Assembly (NCBI GenBank): GCA_027559495.1
Contig: JAMXSV010000010.1
Location: 2,480,001-2,544,000, forward strand
Source: Aurifilum marmelostoma
Taxonomy: Eukaryota > Ascomycota > Sordariomycetes > Diaporthales > Cryphonectriaceae
Length of the DNA stretch: 64,000 nt
Reading direction: 5' to 3'
Numbering within the stretch: the first letter of the stretch is position 1; each line of letters opens with the position of its first letter. Positions 34,468 to 45,763 of the stretch are shown one piece after another. Position numbers and translations under genes: made by a program. The notes under the pieces are model-generated. The model searched no databases, was not told where the DNA came from, and saw nothing but the letters and a program-made list of their open reading frames with translations.

Positions 34468-36283
34468 TCATTGCAGATCCGCCCTGATGAAATCAGCCCC
34501 CAGTTCTGCAATCGCATACACAACCGCCTGACAGTTCGCAGTCGGCTCAATAGGCACAATGCTCGCATCACACACCCGCAGATTTGACACGCCATAGACT
34601 CGCAACCTGCTGTCCACCACACCTCCCATCTCCCGAGGCATCATGGAGCACGTGCCAGTATAGTGGTGCGCCCCATCCACCGTGCGCCGCACATACGCCT
34701 TGGTCGCCTCCAGATCTGTAAAGCGCTTGGTGTACGGCTTCAGGTAGCGCGTGATGGGCTCGGCACGGGTGATCATGTCCTCGGCGAAGCGAACCTGGCG
34801 TGCGAGCACTTCCAGATCCAGCGGGTGGGAGAGATAGCGTGGGTCGATGCTTAGCCCTTGGTTCGTGCTGGCGTGTTCTGGAGCGGCGCTCTTGATGTGT
34901 ACAGCGCCGCGTGAGAGAGGGTGTGAAAGCAGGACCGCGACAGAGATGTGTCTGCCGGGTGCACGATATGTCGGGTCCAGGCCGTCGAAGGGCGCGTAGG
35001 CTGATCCAAACACGTAGTGGCCCAAGGCTTCGGACGGGTTGGTGAGGATGGAACGAACAAAGTCCTCGTGAGCAGCAGCAAAGGCAGGCGTGGTGGGTGG
35101 GAGGCGGGAGGCGGCATTTTGCTCGGCGGGAGGCGGCATTTTGCTCGGCGGTTGCCAGGAGGCCCAACAGCTGGGCGAGCTCTTCTCGCCCATGCTCAGT
35201 GTCAAACTCGGGCAGCGGAAGCTGTGCCATGGTGATCATGTTGCTAGTACTAAGCGGGCCTGTGCCCTTGGTTCCGTAGTCCTGCACAGCAGCAGCGACG
35301 GCCTCAGGTTCCTGGCGAAAGAAGGCGTCGATGGTGTGCACATTGTCACGCACTTCAAAGGTGATTCCAGTGAGAGGGTGGTTCTGGAGATTCTCGCCCA
35401 CATGAGGGTTGTCGACCACAACATCGATACCCAGATTGTTGAGCAGGTCGGATCCGCCGATACCCGAGAGCTCGAGGATCCGGGGCGAGTTGATGGCGCC
35501 AGCAGAGATGATCACCTCCTTGCGCGCATGCATGGTCCGAGGTGGTCCGTTCCTGGAGGTGATGAGAACACCTCTGGCGACAGCATCTCCAGCACGTGAA
35601 GAGGGCTTCTCAAGCAACACCTTGGTCACGGTCGTCTCGGTCAGAATCCTTAAATTGGGTCTGCCCCTGACTGGCTCCAGATACGCATTAGCAGCGTAGC
35701 TTCGCTGCTTCGTTCTGGGATCGATGCTCTCCGGCGCAATGATAGGCCCACCGAGATTGCCAGTGAGAGGATCAGATCTCGGCAGCCCGACAGACTCAAG
35801 GCCGTCGAGCCAGGCTTTCTCCCACAGCCCGTCAGCAGCACCAAGCGTGAGCTGGATGGGCCCATTTCCCTCAGTCGCACCGGTAGGCTTGTGCACCGTA
35901 AAGGATCTCTTCATGGCCGCCTCGTACGCAGCATAGTCCCAGCCCTCGTTGCCGAGCTTCCTCCACCCTTCCACCGTCGCTCTGGATGTAGGCGTGAAGG
36001 CGAAGCTGTTGATGGCGCTGGAGCCGCCCAGGGCCTTCCCCTGGGGAACTGTGATCTGCCTTATGATGTTCCTCTGCGGAACCGCATGGAAGGTCCAGTC
36101 GGCTGGAGAGTTGGACAGGAGCGGCCACGCGCCTGGGGTGAGGGCGTTCGGGTCGGATCCACGATCCTCACCGCTCTCGAGGACGAGAAGCTGCAAGTCT
36201 GGGTCCTCGGACAGGCGGTTGGCGAGCACCAGGCCTGCAGTACCACCGCCGACGATGATGATATCGTAAGTCTCTGAAGCCAT
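34468..36283 (-). CDS. GMC-family FAD oxidoreductase, frame broken by a 22-bp tandem duplication
   Basis: An intronless reading frame from 36283. The N-terminal part has the FAD loop DIIIVGGGTAGLVLANRLSE, then PQGKALGGSSAINSFAF and EVIISAGAINSPRILELSGI. The C-terminal part has HHYTGTCSMMPREMGG with the active-site His and LRVCDASIVPIEPTANCQAV. The two halves lie in different frames. They meet at 35103-35151, where a 22-bp unit occurs twice (+1 frame change). With one copy the protein is about 597 residues, the normal size for choline/alcohol/aryl-alcohol oxidases and dehydrogenases. As it stands, the first frame runs on into unrelated codons and loses the catalytic His. This may be a recent pseudogene, a polymorphic allele or an assembly artefact. 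There is no signal peptide, so an intracellular enzyme is likely. Substrate unknown. Confidence 0.88.
35103..35151. repeat. 22-bp tandem duplication inside the GMC gene
   Basis: Each base at 35103-35129 equals the base 22 positions further on, giving 2.2 copies in 49 bp. Since 22 is not a multiple of three, it shifts the frame of the surrounding gene. Confidence 0.95.
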
Positions 36284-39200
36284 CTTGAAGCAGTGGTGTT
36301 TGCGAGGGAGAAATGGATGGGTAATTTATAGATCAATAGGAACAACCTTGGGAGTTGCAACAGGAACAGGTTGCGGGCAAGGATGACTTGGAGTCCTCGG
36401 GAGACTGCCATATATAAGGCATGTCTCGGCTGTACTTTTCCACATATCGACCATTATTTTGTACTCGAAGGTGACAAGTCCAGTACTAATGTGAACAAAG
36501 GAATCGTGCCGCAACCGCGCATTTTCGGGGGACGCAGTTGGTTGCATTTCTACTGGTTCACATCACAGGGATGTGTGCGTGTTGGTGACGGTGCTGTGCT
36601 GACATGCGCACCAACCCCGCCAGATATACACCACCCTGGGGCACCCATGACAAGCCAGCAAACACCATGATCTGAAATATATACTACCACGGGAGAATGT
36701 GTGGGGGCCGTTGTGGCCGGTGTATAGAGAACAAGACTTGATTGGGCTGCTTGACCTGCAGAAGTTTTGCTTCAAAAAGGCCCTTGCATAGTTCACATCA
36801 TACCGACGAGCCTGATGCATGAGCAAAAGTACGACAATCTTGTGGGATCCACTATCATCACGTTCTAGCTCCTGAAATTTGGCGGGCAGACCTATCACGC
36901 TCGACATCCATCCACCTGTTCAAGAGGTAAAAAACTTGACCATGGATGAGGTCTATGTGCATTGGGGCTCACTGGTATGTTTCTGCTGCCAAAGACGCGG
37001 GGACATATCAGCATTTCCCGGGTGCATTGCGGGCATACCAAACGATGGAATAGCGGCAAGATATCTGAGAATGTCGCGCAACCATTGCACTGGCCAGCCT
37101 GAAGCTCAAGGTGCTACACATTGTGATTTGGCTAATAGAAATAAAATGATTAGGACCGGCGTATGCGATAGTACGTCGTAGATAGTAACGTGGTGTTGAA
37201 GGCTCGGGTCATGAATGGGCTATGAAGCAGTCATGATGCTAGTAAGATACGGGAAGAAGATTTCTCGATAAAGCAATAAGTCGCAGAGTCCCCTGCATAG
37301 GCCGGGAATGTGAGGGGCTCATGTAGAAAATCAGGAGCTAAGGCGTTCCCCTTTTTCGATCATGTGTAAATTGGACGGATATACCGTAACAGTGTTCAAT
37401 ATATAACGAGATGTTGCCTACAACAATGGCTTGACTATACTCTAATAGAAGCAATATACTATGAAGTCGTATTGATTTCGCTGTAGATGCGGTCTCAGTA
37501 TTGAACCCGTGCTCTTTTGGATTATGGTGCACAGTATACCTAAAAAGGATATTGGCGAGTAAGTAATTTCTGAATATAGTAACTCCTCTAAGGTTAAAAG
37601 TTCCCGTGCTGAAAAAGTCTAACCAAAATTCCGAGCATTTAAATGTCAGGCGTATTGGGAGCTGGTGCGTACATAGTAAATCATACTTTGTTGTGGAACC
37701 TACCTGCTGGGATACAATCACCTGCTGAGCCATTGCGGCATTGGGTCTTGTTCTCGGCCTGATCAAATCCAATCATGCTCACAGCTTATTGGAAAGCATT
37801 TCAGAACTGACTGAAAAGCTCATTCATTTACGCCAATCAGGTCCACTGTTGAGGTCCCGACGACTCCGGGCCTGGCCACCTGCGCAGTCGAGCTGTTCGA
37901 TGTCCTCGAGGTTGTCATAACCATTGGGGTCCCTGGCCTCCCCCTCGCTGTACCCGGATTTTCCGGCACGGAAATTGAGCCATCCGAGCAGGACTTTCAG
38001 TGCAAGCCACCGGCAGGAAGGATACGATGTCTCCCCTCCACACCAAAGTAATATACATATTCATATGGAGATATTATCACGTAACTTTATCTGGGAACGG
38101 AAGTTTAATGTAAGGTGCAGTAGTTTGGAGCAAGATCTGTCAGGCAGGCGAGATCAAAGTTTCGCGGGCTGGTGAATATTCTTGGGGACCTTGGGCGCTT
38201 ACTTCTGGTGATTGATGACCGGTGAAGATGCAATGAAATGGCTACGTAAAGTAGTGTCGAGACTCAAAGTTTCATGAATGCAGACTCTGGACATGTGGTC
38301 TATTTTATCCGTCCACTAAGGAAGTGGGAGAGGGCTATTGGAAGAACGAACGAGTAAAGGTCTCGAGTCCAGTCGGGCCTTGCTTGACATTGTTCCGGGT
38401 ATCGAAAGACCTCGTGTTGTCGCCGGAAGAACCGGCACGTGTGCCACCAATCAGTCTGTGTTGTGACAGAACTAGTAGTATACATGGCAAATGTCATGTC
38501 ACCCACCACCCGTGATGACTCGTTTGTGCACGATGAGACGAGCAGCCAATAAGTAGGAGTGATTTGTCCTCAAACGAGCGAGCTGGGGACTGGTTGTTTC
38601 ACCCGCCAAGAGCTCGGTACCGGATTGGGAACGGGCCTGTTAATGTGATGCGCGGTGCGGTTCCCAGAGGAGTATTTGTCGCGGTGGCGTCTCGATTAGA
38701 GGACACCAAGGCCGCAGTACTGACGTGCCAAACCCACTTTGTTAGTAGTATATAATAGGTGTTGTGCTATATGACATATGATTACATTTACTTAGTAAGT
38801 AGAAGCCCGGTAACACTGCATGTACTGTGCAGCTGTAGCCCTACATATGGTTGCTGTGTACCAAGGCACGTGCACGGCTGCGAACAAATGTCGGCGATCG
38901 GTTGCTCGGATATCGTCCAAAGGCTACGAAGATCATCAACCACCGTGCACACTTGGGATCAGCTGAGGATATCACTCAGGTCTCCACCGCGTCTTGAATT
39001 GATCGTCCCCCAGCTTGCGCAAGTACCGAGGCGCTACGATGGAACCGGGGGGGGGCCTTGAGGGGTGGCACGTTTGAGAAAGCCACGAGGGATTTATCCT
39101 GTATCGAAACGGAGGGGCCCACATCGTTCCCATCATCCCAAGTTTCTCCTGGGAGTTTTTTTTTTTTTTTTTTTTAAACACCTCGCCCTCACGAGTCTGC

Positions 39201-40866
39201 TAAACTGCCTATCGGTCAACTGCAGTATGAATTTCAGTCATGGAATGGCTGCCCTGGCTTTGAAGGGTGGTTGAGGGATGCGAAGGGACGGAGGAAGCTG
39301 AGAAACGGTACGCGTTGTTAGGCTCTTGACTATGATGTGCAATGATTCGCACACACGCGAGCGATCCCCTCACGCCTCTTGAAACAAAGTTTGGATGCGC
39401 CGTACATCACGTCCAAACACTTTACCGCCCGCTGTCACGTTAGCTCGACCCAGGTATACGGACACTACTATAGCAGACGACTTAAATAGCAGTCCACGAA
39501 AGAAAAAAAGAAAAGAATTCATGGGTTCAGCTTGGCGATCGCTTCGGACCTCGGAAGAAAGAGACGAATAAGGGGTTCCCATCCCAGGCGGATGGCGCAC
39601 AGAACGATCCGCACGGACGGATGGATTGGTCATGCCAGTCAGCCAGGGTGTCTTTCGATATGGCGTCTTGGTATTACTTTTTGAGCAGGAGGTGTCTGAG
39701 ATGGGCTGGGATGACTACCAGATCAGGATGTGCGCACTCCTACACACCATCACGAATCATAACATGCTTCAAGTCTAGTGCGTGTTCGATCCCAAAATCC
39801 ACGTCTCTTTTTTTTTTTTTTTCTTTCTTTTCTGCACAGTCAGGGGTATACACGCCTCGCCAAGCTTTTCTTGCATGCCCTCCCCCACAGACACGACGGC
39901 CGGACTAATGAAACGTGGTGGTAAATGAGAAGTGGGACCTCAGTCGCCTACGTGGAGATCCTCAGGGCCCTGGAGGCCTGACACACGCCTTCTGGATCTG
40001 CACAGCAACAACGATGGCGTGGCTGGTCACCCTCATCGATGGGCGCAAGGGCTTCTGCTCCTACGCAATAGAGTCGTATTGGGTGTATTATATCAAACAG
40101 CCGGCTTCGACTTGGCGCCGTGGTTTCCTTGGGAGGGGCAACTCGCTTCTCTGGAGGACGAGGACGAGGACGAGGAGGAGTTAGCATGCCTGGTGGCTTG
40201 TTGTTAGTACAGATGAACTCCGCGAAATGAGTATGCATCTCCGACCATCCGGGCTTATCCCCTAAAATCTGATTCTTATTCGTTGGACGGTCACAAGGTT
40301 GTTTGTTGGTCGGGAAAACAGAAGGAGGAAGAAAAAAACAAAGAATGATCAAATCCTCCTACCAGGCTATGCTGTCCGGGTCACGTCTCGCATGCGTTCC
40401 GCGCATGGGGTTATCACATCATTACCACGTACTACATATAGTAGCTGTGCTTACTATGGCACAGGAAAAACCTATCCGGCACATGGGTAAAGAGGCTCGC
40501 CCCGGCATCGCCCTGTCAGGTGTGAAGCAGGAGACAAAGTTTTGTGGGAACCGCACGGACGATGTGATCCAAACGAGGTTTGTGGGGTGCATTTTTGTCA
40601 AATTTGACGATCTGGGATTCTGGACCTGTTGCCTTTTTCTCCCCTAACTTCCGAGTCGATTGAGGGGGAACAACCCAAAGGTTATTTCAAAACTCTTATG
40701 AGGACTAGAACGTCTCTTCTTGCTGCAGAAATCTGGCTGACCTCTGTCTTGCGCTGGTCGTCAGGAACGAAACAACCCCAACTTTTTTTTCTTCTTTTTC
40801 CCAAAAGAGAGAGAGAGAGAGAAAAGGGACAAAGAACCTCTCGTCGTCCATGATTAAACGACGAAC
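36284..40866. other. 4.6-kb gene-poor region between GMC and receptor-like genes
   Basis: Both flanking genes point away, so two promoters are here. TATAAAT (minus) lies at 36324-36330, and TATATA at 36411-36416, upstream of the GMC start. A T20 run lies at 39156-39175. The part around 37130-37800 is AT-rich, and its 144-codon minus frame (37772-37338) has no recognisable motif. No gene can be supported. Confidence 0.5.
39156..39175 (+). repeat. T20 homopolymer
   Basis: Twenty T in non-coding DNA; length prone to error. Confidence 0.8.
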
Positions 40867-42538
40867 ATGCCTATGGACGATGGCATGAAAACAACAGCAG
40901 CAGCCGTCCTCCCGAGGGACACGGTTCTTCATCTTGTCAGCCCCTCCGCCGAGGTCAACGGTGGTATCTGGAGCCTCTGCCTGACCGCCTCTGCGTTTCT
41001 CGGGCTGCGGATATGGTACAAGGTCACTCACAGACATGGATTGTGGTGGGATGATTACGTGCTGATCGCCTCGTGGGTATGCCGTCCCGTCCGTCCATCA
41101 ATCGCCCGCTCAACGCACATGCATCCACACACGCATTGTTATTTATATATGCACATACACACAGACTCGACGGCGGCCCCGACGCGGAAGGGAGATAAAG
41201 AAGGGGATAATAACAAGACGACATTCGCTAATCATCTTGGCAGCTGGTCCTCCTGACGGCATGCATCGTGATAAGCGTCGAGTTCGGCACAGGCTATGTC
41301 ACCAAGACCTGGGATAACCGCATGCTCATCCTCGTCTCGGTCTCTTCCGTCCTCACGACCGTCGGCCAGGCATGGAGCAAGTCTGCCTTCGCCGTCACCC
41401 TCCTCCGGCCGGGGATCACCGAGGGCTGGCAGAGGTGGACCCTGTGGTTCATTATCGCCTCACTCAACATCTACTGCACCATCACTTTCTTCCTGCAGTG
41501 GACGAATTACTGTGGGGAGACACCCTATTGGTGGAAGATACCTCGAGTGTGTGCCCCCTATGAAACAATCTCCAACATCAAGCTGGGAAGGAACAGTAAG
41601 TATGGCCTGATAGATGCCCCCTCGGGTGTTCTCGTTCTCCTTCTCCCCTTATACCCTTTTCGTTCTTCTGCAGCTGCAGGCTGCAGCAACGTGTGGACTC
41701 GGAAGGCTCATGCATCAGCGTGATCAATAGTGTGGAATATCATTATAGACTTTGTTCTGGCCCTTTTCCCGTGGCTGGTGACATGGAAACTGCGGATCAA
41801 GCAGATTGAGAAGATCGGCATCTGCGTGACCATGAGCCTTGGGGTGGTGGTTGCAATCGCTTCCAGCTGGCGTACAGCCTGGATGATGAGTCCTGGTATC
41901 AATGATTATAATGAATGGTACTTTTGTAAGTTTCCAAAAAGCCCAATCCGTTACTCGACCACCTCCTCCCCCCCCTCCCCACACACCCACACGAGGTATC
42001 CACCTCTCTGTCTCTTATGGGAAAAAGTGTCAAGAACGGGAAGACAAGAAAACAGAGAAAGAAGAAATAAGAAGAGAGATACACAAAACATACGAGTAAC
42101 AACACCGCCGCCAGACCTTTCACCAAGCAACCTCGAACAAAGATTACCAGTGCTGACCTTTTGTAACCTTTTGTCGATCATACAACAGGGCGTCAAGGCA
42201 TGAGCATGATCTGGTATCAGTCCGAAGTGGCAGGCACTATCATTGTGCAGACGCTGCCCGTGGTTCGTCACCTGTGGCGCGACAGGTCCGGGCAGAGATC
42301 GCTGGTGTCGGTGGAGCTGAACGAGATCAGCACTACGACGCACAACAAAACACTGGCCCGAGGAGAAGGAGGAAGCGGCGGAGACTCGATAATGGCAGCC
42401 TTGAGCTCAAAGGATCTGGAGTCTGGCTGCTCGGGCGGCGGTGAAGCACAGTCAGACCTGAGACCGTTTCGTAGTCCCTTTAGACCGCCGAGGACATCGT
42501 GGTCGACATTTAGTATGAAATATGACGATTCAAAATGA
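40867..42538 (+). CDS. Pth11/rhodopsin-like integral membrane protein (no CFEM)
   Basis: Exons 40867-41076, 41244-41595, 41731-41925 and 42189-42538 give 368 residues. Motifs of the fungal seven-helix rhodopsin-like class are in order: LRIWYKVTHRHGLWWDDYVL, SWLVLLTACIVISVEFG, WSKSAFAVTLLRP, IASLNIYCTITFFLQWTNYC, MWNIIIDFVLALFPWLVTWK, VTMSLGVVVAIASSWRTAW and WRQGMSMIWYQSEVAGTIIV. Most fungal members carry this WYFWRQGMS-IWY stretch. Unlike the receptor at 20.5 kb, it has no CFEM domain. The C-terminal tail (about 75 residues) is polar with a Gly/Ser-rich part. The third exon's acceptor (AATAG at 41730) is the only one that avoids a stop. Membrane sensor or unknown role. Confidence 0.87.
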
Positions 42539-43761
42539 TTTGCACGGGTCTTTCCCCACTCGCCCTTGATTCGTAAGTGGTAGATAATGCATTGTGTCTC
42601 TGCCGAGTACCTAGGCATGTGGCACCTCATCATCTCATCGTTTTATCTTTTTTCTTCTTTTTCCTTTTCTGTTTCTTCCCCGTCTTGTTTTAAACCTAAT
42701 GCAACCTCGGGCCACAAACACCCCCCCGCCGAAAGCCGCCCGGCACTCGCCCAACCTTTTTGGGTGCCACTTCGCTCGCCATCCAACAGATCCCCCCTCC
42801 TCTAATGCGGGCCGCTGCATGGTCGTCTCTTTTTTAGTCTTTTAGGGAGAGCTTGTTATGCCGTCAAGTCCTACGCGTACCATAGTACCCGTCTGGCCGA
42901 ACCGAACCTGGATCCCTGTAGGTATAAAAAAAAATAATTGTCCCGAGTCTCACGCAGAATGCCAGAACAAATCGAGGTCGTTGTCGTGTCGTCATTTGTA
43001 GGAGAGACACATGCTGGGCCGCGAGCGAATAGCTCCCCTCGGCGCGTGTGAGACATTTTGGGCCATGGTGGTGCTATTATCCCAGGGTATAAAGCCACAA
43101 CACAGTACACGCGGTAGAACAATCAACCAGCTCCTGAGGTCCCCCCTCTTTGGCTTCCCCCTCTCCATCACCGCCCCTCTCCCCCCCCCCCTCCCTTCTC
43201 CTTGAGCAAAGCAGGAGAACGAACGGTCAGGAAGAGAAGAAAGGGGTGGTCCGCCGTTTTCGCATAACTCTGCATATGCGGGATCGAATCGGAAAATTTG
43301 GGTTCACCAGAGGAAGATCCATCTTACAGTGTGTCTCCCGGCTTCCGCTTTGGCCCCTGCAAGGCGGTAGCCGTAGGGTATCGTTTCCAATCAGGGCTTG
43401 TATTGGCGCTGGAACCCACTTGGTCGATTTTGACGGGTCCCTCTTCCAAGGGCGCCGAGTACCTCACGCGCACACACCAGAGCACACACGCACAGCCAAT
43501 GTTCTTTCTGTCGGTTTTTTTAATCTTTCGGGTACGACCTACATATCTGGCAGCCACCGCCGCTCCCCTTCCGCGGCGATGGCAATGCTATAAAGTATAC
43601 ACGATGCGGTCAAAACTCTCTCTCGTTCAGGACGGGCGCAGAGCAGATAAGCATACCTAGGAAAAGAGGGAGGGAGACAAAGAATAAGAGAAAAGAAGGG
43701 TGATCAAAAAAAAAAAAAACACAATAACTAAGAAACCGTCGTCGGAATCGCTGTTTTACAA
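42539..43761. other. Intergenic region upstream of second methyltransferase gene
   Basis: About 1.2 kb with pyrimidine-rich tracts (42640-42690, 43140-43200) and an A-run near 43708. No gene is supported. Confidence 0.5.
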
Positions 43762-45763
43762 ATGTTTCTGCCAAAGCCGTTGACAGATCCCAGGTCTACA
43801 TATACCATCAACAGCTTCCCCGTCATGACTCCCTCCCCGGAGCGACTGGGCGAGGTCGTGCCGCCACGACAATCTACGTGAGTAGATCCGCTGAGTGTTG
43901 AAGAGGATCACGATAACCCACAGGGCACAACCCACCCAGCACTGACATCTTGTTGGCAAAAAACAAACAGAGGATCCACGATTCCGGACGCATTATCGGT
44001 TGAGGAACATGGCAGGTTGTTCAACGCGTATCGCCAGGGGAGTGAGTCTTTTATCCTTTCCCCTTTCTCTTCTTTGTTTGATCCTTGGTGTGTCTTGCGT
44101 GGGTTGGCCAGTGTCATAGTATCTGAAATTGACATAATCCTCTTCAACTCTAGAATATCTGCTGCCTCATGACGGTGTATGAATAGTCCACCGCGACCTC
44201 ATACTATATGAAGATCTTGTGATTGACACTATCGAAATAAATATTTAGGATGAACAAAATCGTCTCGGTGCGCAACACAGGCCTCTTCCGCCGCTGGAGC
44301 CTCATCCGTCCCTCCCCCCTTCCCTCAACACACAACTGATTATTGTGTTCTCCAGATCTTCAGCACCACGTATGGCAAACCATGCTACACGGCAGACTCT
44401 GTTTTGCACCGGTCAAAAGCAATTCCAAGGTGTTAGATATAGGGACAGGCACGGGAATTTGGGCCATCGAGTTCGCCAGACAATATCCCACCACGATGGT
44501 GATAGGCACCGACATCAGCCTCATCCAGCCCACAGAGAATATCCCCTCGAATTGCAGGTTCGAGCGTGAGGACGCCGAGGACCCGTGGATTTTTGACACG
44601 TCATTCGACTTCATCAGGTGGCGGCTCATGGCTACCAGTTTCAGGTATGTTGAGCCCTTTTCCCGGGGGGAGCCTCTCTACACGTGAGCTTCACTATAAC
44701 ACATTGTCGCGTCCCTACCATGCCATTGCCAGATAACCCTTTCACTTGAAGAAAACCTTCCGCTGGGGAGAGGATGAAACTGATTCGAGTGCATGTGTCC
44801 AGCAATCACCGGCCCATGATCCACAAAGTATACTCCAATCTAGCCCCTGGCGGATGGGCCGAGTTCCACGAGTGGGCATTCGAGATCATTCCGGAGAACG
44901 CTGCTGCTGAGGAGCTCTACAGGGGTTCCGCGCTCGAGAGGTGGCTGGAGTACATACTGGCCGGGGCCGCAGCTCTGGGGAGAGACTTCCGTGCGCCTCT
45001 GCGGTACAGGCCGTGGATGATCGAGGCTGGTTTCACGGAAGTCGCCGTCAGGCGATTCACCGCTCCTGTGTATGTTGGGTCCCATTCCTTGTGTCAATGC
45101 AGCAGCGCAGGGGTCCATCCGCCATCCTTGCCATCCCGCGTCTTCTCATGTCATGCTGTTCGCCCGGACTTGTTTACCATTCCACAGCAGCGTTTCCTCT
45201 GCCTTGCTGCTCCTTTTCTGCTCTGCTTTTTTTTTCTTTCTATTCTTTTCAGCCTTTCATCACTTTCCTCTTGTCATCTTTATGTATCTCTGTATTTTTT
45301 TTTTCTTCTTTCTTTACTTGGGGAGAATTGGGGGGCCGTCGCCTCCCCTGTCCACCTCCCTGTCAGGTCTTGACACAAGCCAGGTACTGACTGACTGAAC
45401 ATGTCCTCAACAGAAATAAATGGCCACTCGAGCACAATGCTCGTACCTTAGGAAGCATGGCCTGTATAAACTGCCTGCAGTTCGTGTCAAGCGTGACCAA
45501 AATCCTCCTAGCAGGTGGTCTACCGTCTGCGGAGCTTCCTGGCTTTGTTGACGAAGTTCGATCCAACTTGAGGGATCAGAACATGCGCGTCTATCTACCT
45601 GGTGAGATAACCCAACATGGTCGATGGTCTGACCCGAGCTTTGTCACATGCATGCTGACGATAGATCTCACAAGTGTATGTCACGTATGGACGGAAGCCA
45701 GAGTGGCCACTTCAACATCATAGCAGCGAGCATTCTTCTAGATACATCCAATTCGATGATTGA
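43762..45763 (+). CDS. LaeA-like SAM-dependent methyltransferase (second copy)
   Basis: Eight exons: 43762-43877, 43971-44041, 44154-44176, 44249-44267, 44356-44644, 44803-45069, 45414-45601 and 45675-45763, giving 353 residues. Two exons are only 23 and 19 nt, fixed by keeping KYLLPHDGDEQNRLDLQHHV in frame. The SAM motif KVLDIGTGTGIW is at residues 101-112. GTDISLIQP, ENIPSNCRFEREDAEDPW, LAPGGWAEFHEW and the ending VYVTYGRKPEWPL are all LaeA-class features. The last acceptor is AAG at 45674 rather than TAG at 45664, because it alone yields the YGRKP motif. Relative to the copy at 30-32 kb it lacks the His-rich N-terminus. Nuclear regulator or small-molecule methyltransferase; substrate unknown. 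It lies next to a receptor-like gene and within 2 kb of an NmrA-like reductase. Confidence 0.85.

Noticed and set aside
37338..37772. 144-codon minus-strand frame
   Set aside because: Located in AT-rich DNA with no motif and no splice partner; kept only as part of the gene-poor region.
45665..45727. TAG acceptor at 45664 for the last exon of the second methyltransferase
   Set aside because: It is in frame but yields a tail without the YGRKP motif seen in the family and in the other copy; kept only as a possible alternative.
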